The notes under the pieces are model-generated. The model saw only the letters and a list, made by a program, of their open reading frames with translations. It did not search any database and had not been told where the DNA came from. A DNA stretch of 64,000 nt from the NCBI GenBank assembly GCA_027314645.1, contig DAHVAL010000004.1, positions 52,737-116,736 on the forward strand, read 5' to 3'. The stretch's first letter is position 1. Each line of letters begins with the position of its first letter. The DNA comes from Nitrospirota bacterium. GTDB taxonomy: Bacteria > Nitrospirota > Leptospirillia > Leptospirillales > Leptospirillaceae. Below are positions 19,801 to 28,268 of the stretch, one piece after another. Made by a program: the position numbers and the translations under genes.

Positions 19801-19980
19801 CCCCGGATCGGTAAAGGTGGCGGTCACCAGCGGGAAACGGACCCTCGGAAAAAGATCCACCCCCAGGTCCAGGTAGGAATACACCCCAAACGCGCAGAAC
19901 ACTGTCAGCAAGGCCAGAACAAGCCATGGCCTTTTGAGTGCATAGTGCGTCAGGACCAGCGTCTCCCGCCGCTCGGACAA
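16864..19980 (-). CDS. RND-family efflux transporter permease
   Basis: Inner-membrane proton antiporter of the AcrB/HAE-1 superfamily, 1038 aa with two repeats of six membrane segments and large periplasmic loops. Seen: VDLFPRVRFPLVTATFTDPGESPEGIIEKIVVPVESSLESLPGIKHV at the N-terminus, LVVGILIDDAIVVLENIHRHR with the Asp-Asp pair of TM4, and the second-half GLIILFGLVTKNAILLVDYANTL. Start TTG 19980 with GAGG 7 bp upstream. No membrane-fusion or TolC-like gene is adjacent, so partners must be elsewhere. Substrate unknown: the TM4 motif suits hydrophobic-compound exporters rather than heavy-metal (HME) pumps. Confidence 0.92.
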   Translation of the reverse strand: MSERRETLVLTHYALKRPWLVLALLTVFCAFGVYSYLDLGVDLFPRVRFPLVTATFTDPGESPEGIIEKIVVPVESSLESLPGIKHVHSTVVPGAAVITAVFKEDSLSGQPERDVRKAVNSLSGILPKGIAPPQIHRKDLTRSPLMWIILPLPEKTSSMKDEEVQQFVFREFLPRIRRVRGIQSVHVVAPPPVVMHVYLSAKKMAAFGLSPDSVSLQLRERSREYPAGALSSNDTSLTLGVRGNPLAKTGLESFHVLLPSGRTAPLSSIARISEGPANSSTIFRFEGKPAIALKLYPVPGSNMIRLSGRIRSLLTGLEKGTGPSVSVPSDFHPTIRMDRSKPIGQNNKELLETLMIGAALAVLVILVFLGNFRETGVAALAIPASVLLTFPFLHFFRFTLNNLTMLGLSLVVGILIDDAIVVLENIHRHRSLGQSPLLAARRGVGEIGRAVLATTFSIVAVFAPMAMMHGVLGEFFREFGWTVSFAVLASLLISLTVSPSLTVLGAEGRTQEQRHLFAFAGGWGGSVKSFYRYTLEHALHHPVLVTVCCLLLLGGTLAMGKTLGWNLIPGEDQNAFTVHLRLDGSPSLARTDRTASDIASRIMALPGVRSLFQQVGGTQGVPPSEGYLYVSLSDRSERTEPDTEIMEKTRAILAGFPALKGSVDALSPLGGTGASTPFACFLMGGDPKVLASLSEKLQEAMRKIPGVRDVNSSRAGSLKIIMVRPKPSNPPEWGISSGRIAQWISQMSTSYSAGLVETSHGWRSLVVSVDPLNVASLPAISDLPFPIGPGKILPLSTIATIDREMADQRMSRDDRRPSITITANLHGSTSLGEVMKKVNEWAKANLVSPYRIRYAGNSDVLNDARGQIAMAVTVGIFVVYGLLSFLFGSLILPFVIMISIPFSLVGAILGLWISGVSVNMMGAIGLIILFGLVTKNAILLVDYANTLIRRGRSVREAVLESAAVRLRPIAMTTLAMVFGMAPMAVGWGAGGQVRQSMAVVVIGGLISSMFFTLFLVPVVYERLSLVRRPMGREEENPS

Positions 19981-20143
19981 TCGTCAACCTCATGATCTGT
20001 GAATATTGGATTTTTTTCCCAAATTTACAAAACAATTGAGAGTACCTGAACACCGAGGGGCATGACAAGAGCGCTTCAATCGGATACCATGAATCGAGAG
20101 GCGCCGTGAGGAGGTTCCGGCGGGGTCAATTTCGGAGGTTATG

Positions 20144-20665
20144 ATGTCGTTCCTTAGAGTCGGATTGGTCCGAAGCATGTCGTTTTGGGGAGCCGCCTTA
20201 ACTATGGCAGCGGTAGTCTCCTTGACGTCCTGCGACTGGTTTCTCTCCTTTCCCAAGGCAGGGAGCCGGGCCCCTATCAGCCACAACCCCGTCCTCCAGG
20301 TCGGAGAACGGTTCGGCGATATTTGCACCATGAATGTCCCGGACCACCTCCATCGGGAAAGTTTTTCCCACGCCATTTACCATCACCGCCCGATCCTTGT
20401 ATTTTTTGGGGCTCCCATCCACTGTACTCCGTGTGTCCATGAAGACAGAGTTGTTCAGGGGCTCCAAGGGACCTACCACGAAGACATGGCCTTCATCCAC
20501 ATCGATGACTACGAGGATGATGAACAAAAAGTGGTCCGGGAATGGCGCGTTCACGGGGAACCGTGGGTCGCGGTCATCGACCAGGAGGGGGTCATTCGAA
20601 ATGTTATTCCGGGAGACGCAAATTATTATTCTCTGAACCGAATGATCAAAGGAGTTCTTCGGTAG
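20144..20665 (+). CDS. Thioredoxin-fold lipoprotein (CTPC motif)
   Basis: Exported protein of 173 aa. The N-terminal hydrophobic segment ends VVSLTSC (lipobox-like). The thioredoxin fold is indicated by PILVFFGAPIHCTPCVHEDRVVQ with a CxxC (CTPC), then MAFIHIDDYED and GEPWVAVIDQEGVIRNVIPG, where Pro precedes the cis-Pro-like loop. A likely periplasmic thiol reductase or oxidase. ATG 20144 is 5 bp after GGAGG; ATG 20141 is too close to it. It converges with the cca gene, overlapping by 20 bp. Confidence 0.75.
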   Translation: MSFLRVGLVRSMSFWGAALTMAAVVSLTSCDWFLSFPKAGSRAPISHNPVLQVGERFGDICTMNVPDHLHRESFSHAIYHHRPILVFFGAPIHCTPCVHEDRVVQGLQGTYHEDMAFIHIDDYEDDEQKVVREWRVHGEPWVAVIDQEGVIRNVIPGDANYYSLNRMIKGVLR

Positions 20666-22016
20666 CTTTTTTCCCGAGCCATACTCTTGCCTGACCGGGT
20701 TGGGTCAGGACCCCGGTCCGCTGAAGCACCCTTAGCTCGGCGAGGATCATCCCCCGTCTGGCCGGCGGGATGTCGGGGTATTTTAGAAGCTCTTCCCCTC
20801 CAAGCAAGGGGGGCGTCCACCGGTCACGGACAATGTAGTCCTTCCAGAATGTGAGATCTTCCTCCCGGGCGATCAGCAGGAGAAGAAGGACACGCGGGAG
20901 GTCGAGTCTGTCGGCGAGGGCCTGCATCCTTCCCGGCTCCCTCCCCGAGGCCTTCTCGAACCCCTCATAGAATCCTTCGAAAGGCCACCCATCTTTCTCG
21001 AACAGCACCTGATGAAGACGCTCCCGCATTTTTTCCCCGAGGCCCAGGCGCGCCATCAGGGTCCGGACCCCATTCCGGGGAATCCCGAAAAACAGGGCAA
21101 GATAAAACATATCGCGATCGAGAACCTCTCCCGAGGCAACACCCTGATTGAAGCCTCGCAACGCATTCCGGATCCCCATCCAACGCCGGATCCGAAGTCT
21201 CCTGACCGAAGAGAGCACGGATGAACCCCCGAGGGAGCGGATGATCCCGGCATCGAACAGACGCTCCAGAACTTCCAACGGGTCGGGCTCATCAAGAAGC
21301 CGGTCCATTTCTCGATAGACCCTCGCTCCTCCCACACACTCCCAAAGATCCGGCAGAAGGACGGCGGACTCGACGGATTTCTTGAGCGGTTCGCTGCTCT
21401 TTAGTCCCAAGCGGACGGACAGACGGGCCCACCGAAACAGACGGGTCGGATCTTCACGAAAAGTTCCGGGTTTGACGGGATGTACGACGCCCTCCCGAAG
21501 ATCCCGAAGTCCGTGGTGCGGATCCCTCATCCCCACGATTTGCTTTTTGGCCGTCGACCATTCAAGAAAAATGGCATTCATGGTAAAATCCCTGCGAATC
21601 GCATCGTCTTCAAGGCTTCCGGCGGCCACATGCGGAAGCTCCCCCGGACGTTCGTACCATTCCCGCCGAAATCGTGACATATCGATGCGAAGCGGCCACC
21701 CCCCGTCGCTTGGGACCAAGATTCTGGCCGTCAGAAACCCTTGTTCCACCCGAAGGTCCGCCTTGAAGGACGCCGCCACGGATCTGGCCCATGGATCGAG
21801 GTCTCCGTCGATCACTAGATCGATGTCTGGCCCGAGGGCTCTTGGTCCAAGCAAGAGGAGATCCCTGACCCACCCTCCGACAATATAGAAATTCTCTTTC
21901 GGGGGGGCGGGAACGCGGGAAAGGATTTGACGCCAGGGATGACCAGGGTCCGGAAGACGGAACACCTCCGCTCCTTCGCAGGAAAAATTCACCGGTGTGA
22001 GCTTGTGTGGATCCAA
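20646..22016 (-). CDS. cca: tRNA nucleotidyltransferase / poly(A) polymerase family (CCA-adding, class II)
   Basis: Adds or repairs 3' CCA of tRNA, or polyadenylates RNA; these subfamilies are hard to separate by eye. Motif A: YIVGGWVRDLLLL and GPDIDLVIDGD (catalytic DxD). Motifs B/C: GSLEDDAIRRDFTMNAIFLEW with the RRDFTxNA signature, then DPTRLFRWARL. The encoded tRNA-Thr carries a genomic CCA, so repair would be a sufficient role. Start is uncertain: TTG 22016 in the track, whereas GTG 21965 (VFRLPDPGHPW) has AAGGAG five bases upstream. No HD domain was seen. Confidence 0.87.
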   Translation of the reverse strand: MDPHKLTPVNFSCEGAEVFRLPDPGHPWRQILSRVPAPPKENFYIVGGWVRDLLLLGPRALGPDIDLVIDGDLDPWARSVAASFKADLRVEQGFLTARILVPSDGGWPLRIDMSRFRREWYERPGELPHVAAGSLEDDAIRRDFTMNAIFLEWSTAKKQIVGMRDPHHGLRDLREGVVHPVKPGTFREDPTRLFRWARLSVRLGLKSSEPLKKSVESAVLLPDLWECVGGARVYREMDRLLDEPDPLEVLERLFDAGIIRSLGGSSVLSSVRRLRIRRWMGIRNALRGFNQGVASGEVLDRDMFYLALFFGIPRNGVRTLMARLGLGEKMRERLHQVLFEKDGWPFEGFYEGFEKASGREPGRMQALADRLDLPRVLLLLLIAREEDLTFWKDYIVRDRWTPPLLGGEELLKYPDIPPARRGMILAELRVLQRTGVLTQPGQARVWLGKKATEELL

Positions 22017-22106
22017 GCATATTCAGCTACAACTGTGATACCATCTTTATCCAAAAGAGACAAACGTCGGGCAATGAAATGCCTGCCAGGTTCAAGGGGG
22101 ACCGGT

Positions 22107-23804
22107 ATGCCGAAGACTGATCCTCTTCCGCTTCCCGCAGAAGAAGCCTACAAGAAAATTCAAGAAGGTCGCTATCTGGAAGGGTTGGCGTTGCTTGCGC
22201 CAATAAATTCCGGAAATCCTCTCCAGGTCGACAGTCGCATCGAAACACTGCGTGGACAGGCTCTCGAATCACTCGGCCGTCTTTCTGAGGCGGAGGCGGC
22301 CTATTGGAAGGCCCTTTCGACGGAGAAGGGCGGATCGTCCAAGCCTTATCTGATGCTCGGTCTGTTAAAGGATCGAATGGAGGACAGGGAAAAAGGGATC
22401 TGGGTTCTGGAGGAAGGCCTGAAACTCTATCCGAATGATGTCGATCTTTTGCGTGAGGCCGGCATTCTCTACGGGTTGACGGGACAATGGCACAGGGCTC
22501 TTCCTTACATCCTTGAGGCCTACAGGAGGAATCCGGAGAATCCTGAAAACATCATGGCCTTTGGGCCGGTTGTCGATCGATTGGAACTTGTTGAGCTTTA
22601 TGGGGAAATGCATCGGGCGTTCACGCGTTTGCTTGAAAAAAACCCAGGGAATCCGGATATTCAGGACTGGTATGGCAGGGCCTTGGAGAGAATCGAAAAG
22701 TCCGGACAGGCCCTCAAGTTCTTTCAAAAACTCCTCAGAAAATCCCCGCGGGACACACGGCTCCTCTCCCATGTGGCACGCCTCTCGCGAAACACAAACC
22801 AAACCGCGCGCGCCTTGGATACCTATCGTCTCCTTTCGGAGGAAACCGGCGAAACAGTGGACATTCTCCTCTCAATGGCCGAAACCCAAAAGATGGCGGG
22901 GAAACCGCTCTCGGCACTCTCTCTTATAAGGCAAGTCCTGGCGATCGAGCCGGACAACATGGAGGCCCGCCTTCTGCTCGCGCTGGCGCTCATCGATCAA
23001 GGGGATTTCGAAAAAGCGGAAGGGGCGCTTCAGGACATACATGTCGCGGCGGCCCATTATCAACTCGGGGAACTTTTCTTCCGGAAGAAGCATTTTATCC
23101 GCGCGGCCGGAGCCTTCGCCCGAGGATTCGCACTCCGCCCCGATCCCTATTATGCCGCGAATCTTCTCAAGCTTCTTCTCGAAGAAAACGAGGACCTCCT
23201 TTTTCTTGAAACGCTCGCCACGCTCAGGATCCTGTTTCCACGGACAAAGGTCTCGGTCTTCCTCCTCAAAAGCGCGAAGGAGCATTTCTCTCCATTGATG
23301 ACCAATTCCAGTATCCCGATCAATAACCCCGACAGACTCGCTCTCGCAGGTCTGGCCGAGGCCTTTCTTCCGGGCGGCAACCGGAAGAGAGCCTATCAGC
23401 TCCTGGAGCAGGCCGTCACCGTAGACCCCATGAGCGAAATTCTATTTTGGACCCTTGCGATGTTTGACGAAGACGCCGAGCGATGGGACTCTGCGGTCAA
23501 TTGGTACAAGAAAGTGAAACGATTTTCGAGAGAGCCCGTGACCCTCCTCCATAGGATCGCGGAAAACCAGCACAACGCCGATTCCTGGATGGACCCGTGG
23601 CCCCTTCTGAAGGAATTTAGCGATATTTACGGTCCGCGACCGGGATTTTTCCGAGTGCTTTTTGCCGTCTTGGCGCGATCGGGGGGAGAGGTTCCCCGGG
23701 AGATCTTGGAACGAGGAATGCAGGCATTTCCGGAGGACCCCTCCTTTTTCACCCTCTACCGCAGCCTCGAGCCGGAGCGCTGGACAAAGCTGGTTCAATT
23801 ATAG
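22107..23804 (+). CDS. Large TPR-repeat protein
   Basis: 565-aa protein built almost entirely of tetratricopeptide-like helical hairpins (EEAYKKIQEGRYLEGLALL; KPYLMLGLLKDRMEDREKGIWVLEEGLKL; NPDIQDWYGRALERIEKSGQALKFFQKLL; DNMEARLLLALALIDQGDFEKAEGAL). No signal peptide or membrane segment, so probably cytosolic scaffold. The track start (21927, TTG) overlaps the divergent cca gene; ATG 22107 (MPKTDPLPLP) follows GGGGG and is preferred. Specific function unknown. Confidence 0.82.
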   Translation: MPKTDPLPLPAEEAYKKIQEGRYLEGLALLAPINSGNPLQVDSRIETLRGQALESLGRLSEAEAAYWKALSTEKGGSSKPYLMLGLLKDRMEDREKGIWVLEEGLKLYPNDVDLLREAGILYGLTGQWHRALPYILEAYRRNPENPENIMAFGPVVDRLELVELYGEMHRAFTRLLEKNPGNPDIQDWYGRALERIEKSGQALKFFQKLLRKSPRDTRLLSHVARLSRNTNQTARALDTYRLLSEETGETVDILLSMAETQKMAGKPLSALSLIRQVLAIEPDNMEARLLLALALIDQGDFEKAEGALQDIHVAAAHYQLGELFFRKKHFIRAAGAFARGFALRPDPYYAANLLKLLLEENEDLLFLETLATLRILFPRTKVSVFLLKSAKEHFSPLMTNSSIPINNPDRLALAGLAEAFLPGGNRKRAYQLLEQAVTVDPMSEILFWTLAMFDEDAERWDSAVNWYKKVKRFSREPVTLLHRIAENQHNADSWMDPWPLLKEFSDIYGPRPGFFRVLFAVLARSGGEVPREILERGMQAFPEDPSFFTLYRSLEPERWTKLVQL

Positions 23805-24758
23805 GAGGCTTGAGCTTCCCCCGTCGCCCAAATCGAGCACGACGCCCTCCCTAAGGCCATACGCCGAGACGACCAACCCGGCCTGATTGACAAAATCGAG
23901 AAGGGCAAGAAGGATCAATGTTCCGGCCAGGATGATGTCTTCCCTCCCTCGCTCGACTCCCGGAAGAAGGAGCCGATCCTTTGCTTTCATCGGGCGGATC
24001 TCGCAGAAGAGCTTGTCCACTTCCTGACGCATCAATCCCTGGCCATGAACGATGGCAGGATCATACCGGACGATTTTTCGGACCATTGCGAGAATCGTGG
24101 TGACCGAGCCTGCCGTGCCGACAGGGGTCACCCCCGCGGTGAGATAGGGTTGAAGAATGGTGACGACCTCCTTGAAGCGCTCTGTGAGATAATGGCGAAC
24201 CTGGACAATTTCTGAATCTGTGGGCGGATCGCTCCGAAACCACCCTTCCGTCAGGGTGACGACCCCGATCTCTACCGAGAAGGCTTTCCAAAACTTCATG
24301 GTGGTCTCCCCGACGATCAGTTCGCTCGATCCCCCGCCGATATCGATCACGAGAAAGGGTCCCCGAATCTCGTCCAACCCCAGAAGGGCTCCCCGATAGG
24401 TCAACGCCGCCTCATCCTCGCCGGAAATCACCTTTACCGAAACACCAATCTCCTGTTGGAAGCGGGACAGAACCTCTTCCCGGTTCGAGGCCTGTCGAAG
24501 CGCGGAAGTCCCGATATAGCAAATGCGATCGGGTGCGTAAGAACGGATGTGACCCGCATATTCGGACAACACCGCGATGGTCCGGTCCACTGCCGACCGG
24601 GAAATCTGTCCATTCTCCGCCAAGCCCTCGCCCAGTCGGGTGATTCGGCCGTCTTGAAGAAGAACGCTTTCGATCCGGAGCCCGTTCGCCACTGCGATCA
24701 CAAGCCGGACGGAATTTGTCCCGATATCCACCACGGCGATCCGCCTAAGACGGTTCAT
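23799..24758 (-). CDS. Ppx/GppA phosphatase family protein
   Basis: Exopolyphosphatase or pppGpp phosphohydrolase of the ASKHA fold, 319 aa. IAVVDIGTNSVRLVIA is phosphate-1; GEDEAALTYRGALLGL, LVIDIGGGSSELIVG and VGTAGSVTTILAM are the further nucleotide/phosphate motifs. This is the short form lacking the C-terminal HD domain of E. coli Ppx. It overlaps the upstream 121-aa gene by 4 bp (ATGA) and converges with the TPR gene. Whether polyphosphate or pppGpp is the substrate cannot be told. Confidence 0.9.
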   Translation of the reverse strand: MNRLRRIAVVDIGTNSVRLVIAVANGLRIESVLLQDGRITRLGEGLAENGQISRSAVDRTIAVLSEYAGHIRSYAPDRICYIGTSALRQASNREEVLSRFQQEIGVSVKVISGEDEAALTYRGALLGLDEIRGPFLVIDIGGGSSELIVGETTMKFWKAFSVEIGVVTLTEGWFRSDPPTDSEIVQVRHYLTERFKEVVTILQPYLTAGVTPVGTAGSVTTILAMVRKIVRYDPAIVHGQGLMRQEVDKLFCEIRPMKAKDRLLLPGVERGREDIILAGTLILLALLDFVNQAGLVVSAYGLREGVVLDLGDGGSSSLL

Positions 24759-25120
24759 TGACCCTCCCCATCCCGATTATCGGCCCCCTTTTTGCCCTGC
24801 CCCTTAAACCAACCCAGCCCTTTCCGCTCTTCCGAAAGACGCGCGAGTTCCGTACGCATCAAGTCGAGCAGTGTGAGATCCCCTTCCTTCAGGGCGCCCT
24901 CCTGATGATGAGAATAAATGAAGTCCCCCAGGTTCCGATATCCCTCCTCGATATATCGGTCCAAAATCCGGAGCCTCATTCCTCGTTTAAGAAAGTCGTC
25001 GAGGTAAAAAATCCGCATGGCGCTTCTTCCAAGGATGCGCCGCATTCGCCGAAATCCCCGCGTCATCCCCCGGCGATAACTTTTGGGGACTTTCCCCCTT
25101 CTCACCTGATCGACAGCCAA
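24755..25120 (-). CDS. Hypothetical basic protein between recG and ppx
   Basis: 121 aa, very Arg/Lys-rich N-terminus (VRRGKVPKSYRRGMTRGFRRMRRILGR), then RIFYLDDFLKRGMRLRILDRYIEEGYRNLGDFIYSHHQEG and a helical tail. No family recognised. It overlaps recG by 19 bp and ppx by 4 bp, so it is translated within a recG-x-ppx chain. Start uncertain: TTG 25120, GTG 25105 and ATG further in are possible; none has a strong ribosome site. Confidence 0.6.
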   Translation of the reverse strand: MAVDQVRRGKVPKSYRRGMTRGFRRMRRILGRSAMRIFYLDDFLKRGMRLRILDRYIEEGYRNLGDFIYSHHQEGALKEGDLTLLDLMRTELARLSEERKGLGWFKGQGKKGADNRDGEGQ

Positions 25121-27303
25121 TTGTCCACCTCACTGTAGCGGAGCCGGATAAACTGCTCCAGACATGACAGGTTCCACACATCTTCCGGGTGTTGCGGGGA
25201 GTCTCCGAGAGAGCGGGCGGCCGCCTCCCTGGCCCGGACAAGCGTCTCGACGTCCCGCACGAGATCCGCAACGCAAAACATCGGAAGGCCCGACTGTTTT
25301 ACGCCCAAGAACTCTCCCGGCCCCCGCATCCGAAGATCTTCTTCCGCCACCCGAAATCCATCCGCAAAGGACTCGAGGACCTCAAGCCGCATCCGTCCTT
25401 CCGGACTGATCGCAGGACCAGGGACAAGATAGAAGGTCCCGGGGAGACTGCCGCGACCGATTCGGCCGCGCAACTGGTGCAGCTGGGCCAACCCGAATCG
25501 TTCGGCATTCTCAACCACCATCACCGTGGCATTGGGAATGTCCACACCCACCTCGATGACCGTCGTCGCGACGAGAACAGAGAGTTCTCGGCGCCTAAAT
25601 GCCTCCATGACGGCCTCCTTCTCCTCCCCTTCCATGCGTCCTGTCACGAGCCCCACGCGATGTCCGGGGAAAAGAGTCGACAGGAAGGCGTAGGTATCCG
25701 AGGCGTTTTTTGCCTCCACAGCCTCCGATTCCTCAATCAATGGAAGAACGACGAAGACCTGTTCGCCCTTCTCGAGGACCGGGTCGATTCTGGATCGCCA
25801 GAAGTCCTCGCCGGCATTCTTCACCACCCGCGTCGTAATCGTCTGGCGTCCCGGCGGAAGTTCATCAAGAACGGAAAGCTCAAGATCGCCGTAATAGGAC
25901 AGGGCCAAAGACCGTGGAATCGGCGTCGCGGTCATGACAAGAATATCGGGATTGACCCCCTTCGTCGATAGGGCCCGACGCTGGGCCACGCCAAATTTGT
26001 GCTGCTCGTCGATCACGATCATCCCAAGAGAGTGAAAGGGAACGCCTTCTTCAAGAAGGGCGTGAGTCCCCACCACAAGAGCATGCTCCCCCGTGGCTAA
26101 TCCGGACAGCAAGGCCCGTCGTTCGGGGCCGCGAACCGATTGGGCGAGCAGAACGGGTTCGAACCGTTTGTCCCCGGTCATTTCCAAAACGCGCGTTAAC
26201 GTGCGGGCATGTTGTTGAGCCAGGATTTCCGTGGGGGCAAGAAATGCCGCCTGCCGGCCTTCCCGAAGCGCAAGGAGAATGGCGAAGGCGGCAACAAGCG
26301 TCTTTCCAGACCCGACATCCCCCAACAAAAATCGGTTCATCGGATGGGAGGAGAAAAGGTCGTGCAGGATTTCATTGCACGCCCGCTTTTGTGCGCCTGT
26401 CAAGGGAAAGGGAAGCCCGCTCTCGAATGTCTCAAGAGGAGATTCCCCCTTTTCCGAAATGGTCCATGAACGCCCCGAGACAAGAACGGATTTCTTCCGC
26501 ATCATCATGAGGGATTCCAGCAGGAAGAACTCCTCGAAGATGATCCTGGATCGGGGAGGATAATCGGGGGCGAGAAACTCCTCCATCGGACGGTCCGTAT
26601 CCTTTGGAAAATGCATCTCCACAATGGCGGGAAACCAGTCCATCACGCCGGCGTCCCGGCGAACCGCCGGAGGAAGAGGATCAAAGGATTCCCCCCACAG
26701 GGACCGCAAGACATCCCCCGCGAGGCGACGGAAGACGGAGGAGGACACCCCTTCATTCTCGCGGTACACCGGAACGATCCGTCCCACATGATAGGACTTC
26801 CGAAATCCCTCTTCGGGATCGATGACCTCCGTCATTGGCGAGCGGAGCACCAAGGAACGCGCGTAGGAAGAGTATTCGACCTTTCCGAAGAAGAAGGCCT
26901 GGGTCCCCTCCGAAAGATGCTTCAGCAGATATTCCTGGCCGAACCAAACGACAGGGATCGACCCGGTATGGTCGAACACTTCGGCCTCGATAATCGGCGC
27001 CTTCAAACGGGGAACGACCTTCTTTCTGATTCGGCGGACCTCGGCGAGAAATCCCTGCTCCGTCCCTTCCGTCAACCCCGCGATTGTGATCCGCACACGA
27101 CGGTCCTCGTACCGGTACGGGAAGGTGTAGAGGAGGTCGAGGACGCTTCGGATCCCTCGTCGTTCGAGCCTTGCGAGCCGGCGAGGGCCGATCGACGGGA
27201 AGCGGTCCAACCCGGCGGTGAGTTTTAAAGGGCTTGTGAAGTTGCCGGACAAGGAAATCTCCGGATTGGGATTGAGGTGGTCGGCCGTTGTGGTCGTCGC
27301 CAT
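25102..27303 (-). CDS. recG: ATP-dependent DNA helicase RecG
   Basis: Branch-migration helicase that regresses stalled replication forks. N-terminal wedge with OB fold (VRITIAGLTEGTEQGFLAEVRRIRKK...VWFGQEYLLKHL), then SF2 motor: FLLGDVGSGKTLVAAFAIL (Walker A), VIDEQHKFGVAQR (DEQH box), TATPIPRSLALSYYGDLELS, VVLPLIEESE, ATTVIEVGVDIPNATVMVVENAERFGLAQLHQLRGRIGRG. The track start (27339) is replaced by ATG 27303 (MATTTTADHLN) with GAGG 8 bp upstream. 733 aa. Divergent from rpmB. Confidence 0.97.
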   Translation of the reverse strand: MATTTTADHLNPNPEISLSGNFTSPLKLTAGLDRFPSIGPRRLARLERRGIRSVLDLLYTFPYRYEDRRVRITIAGLTEGTEQGFLAEVRRIRKKVVPRLKAPIIEAEVFDHTGSIPVVWFGQEYLLKHLSEGTQAFFFGKVEYSSYARSLVLRSPMTEVIDPEEGFRKSYHVGRIVPVYRENEGVSSSVFRRLAGDVLRSLWGESFDPLPPAVRRDAGVMDWFPAIVEMHFPKDTDRPMEEFLAPDYPPRSRIIFEEFFLLESLMMMRKKSVLVSGRSWTISEKGESPLETFESGLPFPLTGAQKRACNEILHDLFSSHPMNRFLLGDVGSGKTLVAAFAILLALREGRQAAFLAPTEILAQQHARTLTRVLEMTGDKRFEPVLLAQSVRGPERRALLSGLATGEHALVVGTHALLEEGVPFHSLGMIVIDEQHKFGVAQRRALSTKGVNPDILVMTATPIPRSLALSYYGDLELSVLDELPPGRQTITTRVVKNAGEDFWRSRIDPVLEKGEQVFVVLPLIEESEAVEAKNASDTYAFLSTLFPGHRVGLVTGRMEGEEKEAVMEAFRRRELSVLVATTVIEVGVDIPNATVMVVENAERFGLAQLHQLRGRIGRGSLPGTFYLVPGPAISPEGRMRLEVLESFADGFRVAEEDLRMRGPGEFLGVKQSGLPMFCVADLVRDVETLVRAREAAARSLGDSPQHPEDVWNLSCLEQFIRLRYSEVDNWLSIR

Positions 27304-27346
27304 TATAACAGCCTCGACCGCCCTTGTCCGTTCCCTCACGCCAGGA

Positions 27347-27376
27347 TTGATTTGAGGTCTTGAAGTCGGGTAGAAT
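27347..27376 (+). promoter_or_regulatory. Putative promoter of rpmB
   Basis: TTGATT (27347-27352), an 18-bp spacer, TAGAAT (27371-27376), located 43 bp upstream of the rpmB start codon in the recG/rpmB divergent gap. Matches are 4/6 and 5/6. Confidence 0.45.
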
Positions 27377-27418
27377 GAGCGCTTGTTGGATTAATGGACA
27401 TCTTTTGGGGGCATAAAA

Positions 27419-27610
27419 ATGGCGTCATGTTGCTTTGTATGTGGAAAGACGAAGGTGGTCGGCAATCAAGTGAGCCACTCCCACCGGGTCACAAAAAGGC
27501 TCTTCAAGCCGAACCTCCAGACAGTCCGGGCGATCGTCCAGGGACAGCCCCGGCGGATTCGTGTCTGCACCCGCTGCATCCGGAGCGGAAAGGTTCAAAA
27601 AGCCATCTAA
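27419..27610 (+). CDS. rpmB: 50S ribosomal protein L28 (zinc-ribbon form)
   Basis: Large-subunit protein, 63 aa. MASCCFVCGKTKVVGNQVSHSHRVTKRLFKPNLQTVRA is L28; the CFVC and CTRC pairs make the zinc-binding C+ paralogue. C+ forms are typically the zinc-replete version. GGGGGC precedes ATG 27419. Monocistronic, with its own terminator. Confidence 0.97.
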   Translation: MASCCFVCGKTKVVGNQVSHSHRVTKRLFKPNLQTVRAIVQGQPRRIRVCTRCIRSGKVQKAI

Positions 27611-27622
27611 GACATTTCTTTG

Positions 27623-27664
27623 CTCCCTTCTGGCCCTCCATGTTTCCAGAAGGGAGTCTTTTCC
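27623..27664 (+). terminator. Rho-independent terminator of rpmB
   Basis: CTCCCTTCTGG (27623-27633), 12-base loop, CCAGAAGGGAG (27646-27656): a perfect 11-bp stem followed by TCTTTTCC, starting 12 bp after the stop codon. Confidence 0.9.
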
Positions 27665-27670
27665 CTCACA

Positions 27671-28093
27671 TCAGTCAGTGTTTTTCTCCCTTTCTCCCTT
27701 CCAAGCGATTGCATCGACCTCAAGGGCCGCTCCCTTCGGCAAGCCTGCCACTTCGATGGTGACACGGGCGGGATAGGGGGGAGAAAAATAGGCGGCGCAA
27801 AGATCGTTCACCGTCTGAAACTCGGAAAGGTCGGTCAAATAAAGGGTCAGTTTGACGACATCGTTCAAACTGTACCCGGCTTGCCCGAGGATTTGCCCCA
27901 GGCGATCGAAAATGAGTCTCGCCTCAGCCCCGGTGCCTCCTTCAACGATCTTCCCCTCCGACCCAAGGGCGATTTGGCCAGAAAGAAAGAGCCAGCCTCC
28001 CGCTTCGACCCCCGGGCTGTAAGGCCCCACCGGGGGAGGTCCACCGGGAGGGCCCTCGACCGCCCTTCGGCCGTTTCCCGCATCAGAACGCAT
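27671..28093 (-). CDS. ridA: RidA/YjgF enamine/imine deaminase
   Basis: Trimeric cytosolic enzyme that hydrolyses reactive 2-aminoacrylate-type enamines. Family motifs: PPVGPYSPGVEAGGWLFLSGQIAL, DVVKLTLYLTDLSEFQTVN, and YPARVTIEVAGLPKGAALEVDAIAW with the conserved catalytic-pocket Arg and C-terminal Glu. 140 aa, with a slightly extended Gly/Pro-rich N-terminus. ATG 28093 overlaps the upstream small membrane gene by 11 bp. Confidence 0.93.
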   Translation of the reverse strand: MRSDAGNGRRAVEGPPGGPPPVGPYSPGVEAGGWLFLSGQIALGSEGKIVEGGTGAEARLIFDRLGQILGQAGYSLNDVVKLTLYLTDLSEFQTVNDLCAAYFSPPYPARVTIEVAGLPKGAALEVDAIAWKGEREKNTD

Positions 28094-28268
28094 GGAGGGT
28101 CAATCCCAGGCTCGCACCGATCACGGCATAATAAAACGTGGCGATTTTTGGGCTCCGGTTGATTCGGCAGGCCACCGCTCCACACCCGTCTCTCGTCAGA
28201 TAGGTGCTGATTAAAAACCCGAACACGGCGCCTCCGAAGCCTCCCAAAATCATCGCCTTGAAATCCAC
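28083..28268 (-). CDS. Small two-Cys membrane protein (DUF6132-like)
   Basis: 61 aa: VDFKAMILGGFGGAVFGFLIS, then a short loop with two cysteines (RDGCGAVACRIN), then ATFYYAVIGASLGLTLHAF: two membrane segments flanking a Cys pair, the layout I associate with DUF6132 proteins. The track ORF begins at 28397 and overlaps the divergent gene; GTG 28268 has GGAGG 7 bp upstream, making it the real start. Overlaps ridA by 11 bp. Function unknown. Confidence 0.65.
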   Translation of the reverse strand: MDFKAMILGGFGGAVFGFLISTYLTRDGCGAVACRINRSPKIATFYYAVIGASLGLTLHAF

